Assembly (NCBI RefSeq): GCF_022458985.1
Contig: NC_061770.1
Location: 4,031,001-4,095,000 of the forward strand
From: Mugil cephalus
Taxonomy: Eukaryota; Chordata; Actinopteri; Mugiliformes; Mugilidae
Length of the DNA stretch: 64,000 nucleotides
Direction: 5' to 3'
Each line of letters begins with the position of its first letter. Position 1 is the first letter of the stretch. Position numbers and translations under genes: made by a program. The notes under the pieces are model-generated. The model was not told where the DNA came from. It searched no databases and saw only the letters and a list, made by a program, of their open reading frames with translations. Below, piece after piece: positions 58,915 through 64,000 of this stretch.

Positions 58915-59393
58915 CACACTGATCAGGTATAACATTATGACCACCTTCTTAATATTGTGTAGCTCTCCCCTGAGCTGTGACTCATCAGAGAATGGACATG
59001 GTCCTTCTGAGGGTGTCCTGTGGTGTCTGATAACAGAATGTAGTTAGTGGGGGTCTCTATAGATCATCCCACACATACTTGATCAGTTTAGGATCTAGTG
59101 AATTTGGAGGCCAGGCCAACAACTTGTGCTGTTCTTCATGTTTGTTTAGTTGTTCCTAAACCATTTTTGTGTGTGTGTCTGTGTCAGGCTGCATCCTGCT
59201 GGGGATGGCTGCTGTCATCAAGGAGTGTCATTGCTATAGGGTGGGGGTGTCTGGTCTGGTCTAGGTGGGTGTTACAAGTCTAAGTAACATCCACATGAAT
59301 ACTAGGTCCTAAAGTTTCCCAGGAGACCATTGAATTGTCACAAGATGGTCAGTGTCATTTATTTGTGATCAGTTAGTGGTCATATTGTTGGGG
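58915..59393 (-). mobile_element. Tc1-like element remnant (ACTGATCAGG family)
   Basis: Left end CACTGATCAGGTATAACATT, then ATGACCACCTTCTTAATATTG. The interior has GGTCTAGGTGGGTGTTAC and GTAACATCCACATGAATACT, the reverse of the fragment at 46.4 kb. It ends near GATCAGTTAGTGGTCAT. Shorter than an autonomous Tc1, so internally deleted. Confidence 0.75.
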
Positions 59394-59605
59394 CTGATTT
59401 CTTGTATGTGACAAAGGAAACTGTGAGCTCTTCACAGCTGCAAAGCAGAAATCAGACAATTTTGTTATTGCATCAATCATCTGACAGGGGGGTTAAAAAT
59501 ATAAATGCATAAGTGATGTAACATTGTCACCGAATTAAGGTGAATAATAAATCAAGCTGCTTCTTCTGTCTCCTGGACAGTCTCATCAGTGGTTGTTCCC
59601 CACAT

Positions 59606-60222
59606 ACGGTGGTATGAAAAAGTGTTGGCCCCCTTTCTGATTTCTTATTTCTTGGCATATTTGTCACACTTGAATGTTTCAGATCATTAAACAAATTTAA
59701 AATATAACGCAAAGATAACACAAGTAAACACAAAATGCAGTTTTTAAATGCAGGTTTTTATTATCAAAGGAAAACAAAATCCAAACCTACATGGTCCTGT
59801 GTGAAAAAGTGTTTGCCCCAAACCTAATAACTGGTTGGACCACCCTGCAGCAACAACTGCAATCAAGTATTTGTGATAACTTGTAATGACTCTTTTCCAG
59901 ATCTGTGGAGGAATTTTGGCCCAGTCATCTTTGCAGAATTGTTGTAATTCAGTCACAGTTTTTCCAGCTCCTTTTTAAGGTCATGCCACAGCATTTCAAT
60001 AGGATTCAGGTCAGGACTTTGACTAGACCTCTCCAAAGTCTTCATGTAGTTTTTCTTCACACATTCAGAGGTGGACTTGCTGGTGTGTTTTGGATCAGCT
60101 TGAGGCCACAAGGATTTTTTGGTAGACAGCAGCAACACACAAGACCTTGTAAGGTTGGATTGTTTTCATGCAAAAAAAAAAAAAAAAAAGAAATGAGGAA
60201 GGGGACCGACACTATTTCACAC
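59606..60222 (-). mobile_element. Tc1-like transposon, 3' half of transposase, minus strand
   Basis: The right terminus lies at 59606 (GGTGGTATGAAAAAGTGTTG). The minus-strand frames give [20 protein letters not shown] then [20 protein letters not shown] (Asp and Glu of DD34E present) and MTELQQFCKDDWAKIPPQIW. The first Asp and the N-terminal half are missing. A/T run at ~60.17 kb marks the broken end. Confidence 0.83.
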
Positions 60223-60691
60223 TATTGTATATGAACACTGAGTCTAAATGGCCTTAAACAAACCTGGAAGTAACTTCTTGGCTCACATACTGTAGATAGT
60301 GCAAAAATCTAAGGTATGAATTTTTGGCATGATTTCAGTCAGACTGAGTGGTGTGGTGTAAACCTTTGATAATCAGTTAAACAGGAAAATATTAGCTCCC
60401 GTTATCCGAGTCATTGTCTTAATGATCCAGAACTTAAAGTGAAATACCTAAATACAATCTATCTTCCCATATAGCCATTAAAATAAATGATTTCACTGTC
60501 ACTAAGGAAGGATTACTTAAATGTCACCGGTCGGACATACATCCTGATGCAGAGGGAGGAGGGGTGTAGAGATGTGTTGTCATGTTTGGAGGAGGGATAT
60601 CTTCAGTTTAAAAGGGGAGGCGTCAGAAGTTCCTGGTTTCACTGAAGAATGAAGAGAGGCAGCAATAAACTAAAGCAATCAGGGCCTCAAC
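60223..60691 (+). promoter_or_regulatory. Upstream region of receptor D
   Basis: 470 bases between the Tc1 fragment and the start codon. A TATA-like TTTAAAAGG is at ~60608-60616, ~80 bases before the ATG, followed by GAAGTTCCTGGTTTCACTGA. Plausible core promoter; no direct proof. Confidence 0.35.
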
Positions 60692-60731
60692 ATGAAAGTC
60701 CAACACACTTTGATCTGCATCTTCTTCTTTC
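60692..60731 (+). CDS. Receptor D signal-peptide exon
   Basis: MKVQHTLICIFFF plus one base, donor TTTC|GTGAGT. Same 40-nt size and phase 1 as the other three receptors. Confidence 0.85.
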
Positions 60732-63700
60732 GTGAGTGCATTCACTTTTCTTTGTTTGTGATGTTGAACATGATGCTCAGGGTCAGGCAGGAGTCACTGT
60801 GATAGATGGGTTGTGATTTGATGAAGCCTGTATTTAAAAGGAAGCTCCACATTTGCTGAACGTATTGAAACACTGGACACAGGTTGTGGATCTAAGACAC
60901 TGAAATAGCTTTTATTTATGAGTGATGGGGTCTCATAGCCATGAAGAAACAGGGGGAGCAGAAACTGAAAGCAAACTGGTCAGTGAAATATAGGCTTCTG
61001 TTCTGTTTACAAACAAACATAAACCAACCAGTTAAAGTCAGTATAAAACTATCATCTTTTAGAACCTTACACAAATTTGTGACAAATATCCTTATTGACT
61101 TGTCGGCTTCCTGGTCATTCTCTTCATCCTTGACAATATTGCAGCTCAAAAGAAGAGAATGATATGGGGTGAATTAAAACTTATTACCTCTTAATCAGTG
61201 ACAACTAACAAATCGACAACAAATAATGCAGGAACTACAGCATGACTGAAGGTGTGAGTCTGTTCTGATAAAGGGAAGAAAAGAGAGAAGCAGAAGATGA
61301 TGTTGAAAGTCGCCCGTAGCTCTTGGTGTGTCACAAGCCTGTTTCGTTGTGGCTTGTAGTTCTTTATATTTGATGGTTTGTCAACGTCTTGCAGCTGCCA
61401 CTTTTTGTAGTCAAGCTTTCATTGTATATAGTGTTCATGATTTGCATGTTTTCTACCACTGTGGACAAGAATATTCTATCTTGAATGTATGCGATGTATG
61501 CAAACGTAAAGCAGACCACGTTGTGATCAGGCTGCAGCATCTTACAGGAAGAACAAATAGTAACTATTGATGGTTCATCTTTTCAACAGGTCTGCAGGGT
61601 GGAAACACCGATCCTGCCGAGAACATTTTCTATGAAGTGATGGGACAAAATATCACAATTAAATGCCCAGTCCCTCGCTCTCAAACATGGAAAGCCTTCT
61701 GCAGGGAAAGCTGTGAAACAGGCACTCTCATTACAACCACTAATGACAGTGCTCAGAGTGGCAAATACAGCATTAAATATAACGGAGGGACTTCACCTGT
61801 TTTGGCTGTGAGCATCACGAAGCTGACAAAGTCTGACACAGGACTGTACATATGTGGTTCGGGCAGAGTTTTGTCGTCACTTACAGTTAGAAATTTTAGA
61901 ATCATAGTTGCAGATGGTGAGTTTGTGTTTGACCCATGAAAATTGTTTATTTTTGTTTTTTATGTCTCAGGATGAAAAGTTTCAGTATTCACTGACAGCT
62001 GCTTAGGTTTTAACGGAGCTTACACACTCTGATGAATACTTGCTTTGAATATTAAAGGAGTGCATGCATACACTATATACTTCAGATTACAAGAACTTGA
62101 TTTCAATTTGAGGTTAACTTTTTCTCTTTAAGTGTTAGTTTGACCAGATAAAAACTGGCAAAAGCAATGTTGTGCCACTGAACCTTTACATGAACAGACA
62201 GCAAATAGTAACTATTGATTGTACTCTCTTCCACAGCTTTGCTGGATAAAAACCACAACCCTTCTCAAACACATTTCTTTCCCAAGCCTGGGAGCTCTCT
62301 CACAGTTGCATGCCAATTTTCTGTCCTCGGAAAAAAAAAGTCCTTGTGCAGGGGGGAATGTAAAGAAGACGAGATTCTTGTTGAAACAAACAATATCAGA
62401 GCTGAAAGAGACAGATACAGCATTGAATATGAGGAACCTTCTGTTCTGTATGTGACTCTTAGAGAGCTGACCACGTCTGACTCAGGATGGTACAGATGTT
62501 ATCTGAACAGGAACATTACAAGCAGTTCATACAGGGAGTTTGAGATAATTGTCTCAGATGGTGAGTTCTTACTGAAGCTGGACAATTTTTCAGGGGAATG
62601 TTCCTTGACCTGCTGATGTTTTAAAGAAGCTGTTACTTAATCTAACAATCATGTAGTCTTCAATATTTTTTTTTTTACTTCCAACAGTAACACACACACA
62701 CACCATAGTTAACTTGAATATCTTTTCACATTTGAAAGACATATATGAAAAAAAAAATGTTCCTGTTAGACAGCGTAAAAGTTAAAGACAGTTAATTTCT
62801 CTCATCCAATGGTTTCAGTATCAATCTGTGTTTGTTGTTGACAGTTTCAGCCACTTCTAAACCAAACTTGACTCAAAACACTGCTCAGTATAGAGAACTT
62901 CAGCTTGGTGGAACAAGCGCAGGTATGTATGTGATAAATATAAATCATAGCGGTTAACTTCAGTAATGATAAAAAGTGACCAAATCATTGCTTGTGGTGT
63001 CTTGTGAGGTGATTTCTTTCACAACTGCCACTGCCAGCCAATTAGAAATGAGTATTATCCACTGACGTGTTATCAAGCTAATAGAGAATGTCAACCTCAA
63101 ACAGATTCTCTAGCCAGAAAATACAGCTGCACACTATACAGGTTAATGTACATAAACCAAATTCATACCCGCATATAACAAACAGATTCTAATTCTTAAT
63201 CTGCTACAGATGTTATGCTGTACGTGGGTCCATCTCTTGTTGTCACTGTCATCCTGATATCAGTGGTTATGTTAATTATCTACAGGAAGAGATCTTCTAA
63301 ATTTACAGGTAAGACAACTGGAAACACACACACACACACATGCAAGTGTTTTCACTAAAATGCAACAAAGGTTTAAAAACTGAAACGGTGAATTTAAGAA
63401 GAACAGAGACACAAGACTGAAAATCTGGTTTCAAGAGTACCAATTATTACACAATTACACACAATGTAGAAGAATTGTAGTGCTGCTCAGTTAAATACTC
63501 CAATTACAGCTGGAACTCAGAGGTAAAACCCTCTGTGGGAAAATCAAATAGACAAATGACTTCTGTTGGGGTCTTCAAAGCGGATCCCTCAGCTACACAG
63601 TCAACATCTGGATGTTTTATCATTGTTTTCCAAAGGTTTTAAACAGAGATACACAAATGTCTATGTATGAATGCAACTGAGTTTCACTACTGAGATAAAA

Positions 63701-64000
63701 CCAGAGCATTTTACTATCACTACACTATCCTTCTACTTCATCTGAAAAGACTTAAACTTGTTTTTCAGATCCTGCTGGGGAAGGAGATTATGCTGCTGTC
63801 GCAGAGGTGAGGCTAAAGAACATTTTGAAACCAGATAATATTAAACAAAAGAAATCCTTCTTCTTCATCCCGTAGACCAACACGGTGTGTGAGGACATCA
63901 TAGAAGACGGTGACCGATGGAGCACATCTCCTACTCTGGGACATGATACACTTCACACGTATGCCACATACAGCAAACCAACTGGAGCTGGAACCCATGA
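60692..64000 (+). CDS. Receptor D: CD300/pIgR-like receptor, two V domains (3' end runs off the window)
   Basis: Plus-strand exons: signal 60692-60731, V1 61590-61916, V2 62237-62560, stalk 62845-62922, transmembrane 63210-63308, tail 63769-63806, tail 63876 to the window edge. Phases agree throughout; 343 residues are visible. Signal MKVQHTLICIFFF. Both V domains carry the core and second cysteine pairs (AFCRESC, SLCRGEC) and SDTGLYICG or SDSGWYRCY. The membrane helix has no charge and ends IIYRKRSS. The tail has GEGDYAAVAE, then HTYATYSKPTG. Tyrosines are therefore present, but none matches a strict ITIM (S/I/V/L-x-Y-x-x-I/V/L). It is head to head with receptor C. The final exon may end just beyond position 64000. 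Confidence 0.88.
61590..61916 (+). CDS. Receptor D V-set domain 1
   Basis: 109 codons, phase 1-1. ITIKCPV, WKAFCRESC, SGKYSIKY, LAVSITKLTKSDTGLYICG, FRIIVADG. It retains a Trp in strand C (QTWKAFC). Confidence 0.9.
62237..62560 (+). CDS. Receptor D V-set domain 2
   Basis: 108 codons, phase 1-1. VACQFS, SLCRGECKEDEILVETN, DRYSIEY, LYVTLRELTTSDSGWYRCY, FEIIVSDG. Confidence 0.9.
62845..62922 (+). CDS. Receptor D stalk exon
   Basis: 26 codons, phase 1-1. VSATSKPNLTQNTAQYRELQ then LGGTSA. The TSKPxLT core matches the stalk exons of receptor C, showing common origin. Confidence 0.78.
63210..63308 (+). CDS. Receptor D transmembrane exon
   Basis: 33 codons. MLYVGPSLVVTVILISVVML then IIYRKRSSKFT. 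Same 99-nt length as the receptor B equivalent. Confidence 0.85.
63769..63806 (+). CDS. Receptor D tail exon 1 (38 nt)
   Basis: Acceptor TTTTTCAG and donor GCAGAG|GTGAGG, phase 1 to 0. DPAGEGDYAAVAE. Matches the 41-nt exons of A and B, one codon shorter. Confidence 0.78.
63876..64000 (+). CDS. Receptor D tail exon 2 (cut by window edge)
   Basis: Acceptor CATCCCGTAG|ACC, phase 0. TNTVCEDIIEDGDRWSTSPT, then HTYATYSKPTGAGTH and two bases of the next codon. No stop before the edge. Confidence 0.75.

Noticed and set aside
1..64000. CRISPR arrays, bacterial operons, phage or plasmid features
   Set aside because: No regularly spaced repeats of that kind and all genes have spliceosomal introns; the window is vertebrate.

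Overview
The window is nuclear DNA of a ray-finned fish, probably a percomorph teleost. It is AT-rich, its genes are split by GT-AG introns, and it carries typical fish repeats: several Tc1-like families, hAT and piggyBac relics, a Penelope-like element, a Rex1-like LINE and tRNA-headed SINEs. The species cannot be named from sequence alone. All exon models below were built by eye from splice sites, reading phase and protein similarity.

Layout. (1) 1-10.6 kb, plus strand: the 3' part of a PDZRN4-like gene (LNX3/LNX4 family of RING and PDZ E3 ligases). Nine exons encode the last 807 residues and end in a PDZ-binding tail. (2) 13.3-64 kb: a cluster of four CD300/CMRF35/pIgR-like immune receptor genes. 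Receptors A (13.3-20.3 kb), B (40.2-46.9 kb) and C (49.9-56.5 kb) are on the minus strand. Receptor D (60.7 kb to the right edge) is on the plus strand, head to head with C. All four start with a 40-nt signal-peptide exon ending in phase 1, followed by one or two phase 1-1 V-set Ig exons, short stalk exons, a transmembrane exon and small cytoplasmic exons. (3) 20.5-40.1 kb, between A and B: no host gene was found. This stretch is a graveyard of transposons: hAT, Tc1, Penelope-like, piggyBac, SINEs and a Rex1-like LINE. Further insertions lie inside receptor introns.

How the genes work together. The receptors have the form of paired activating/inhibitory myeloid receptors. B has a tail with two tyrosine motifs (SLYQSL and QIYCTI). 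D has a short tyrosine-bearing tail. A has almost no tail. C has an in-frame stop exactly where B has the first motif tyrosine. The PDZRN4-like gene is a structural neighbour with no evident functional link.

I found no convincing new molecular system. The strongest leads are the tyrosine-to-stop change in receptor C, the tandem duplication of its stalk exon, the paired cysteine loss in receptor A domain 1, and the heavily split C-terminal region of the PDZRN4-like gene.
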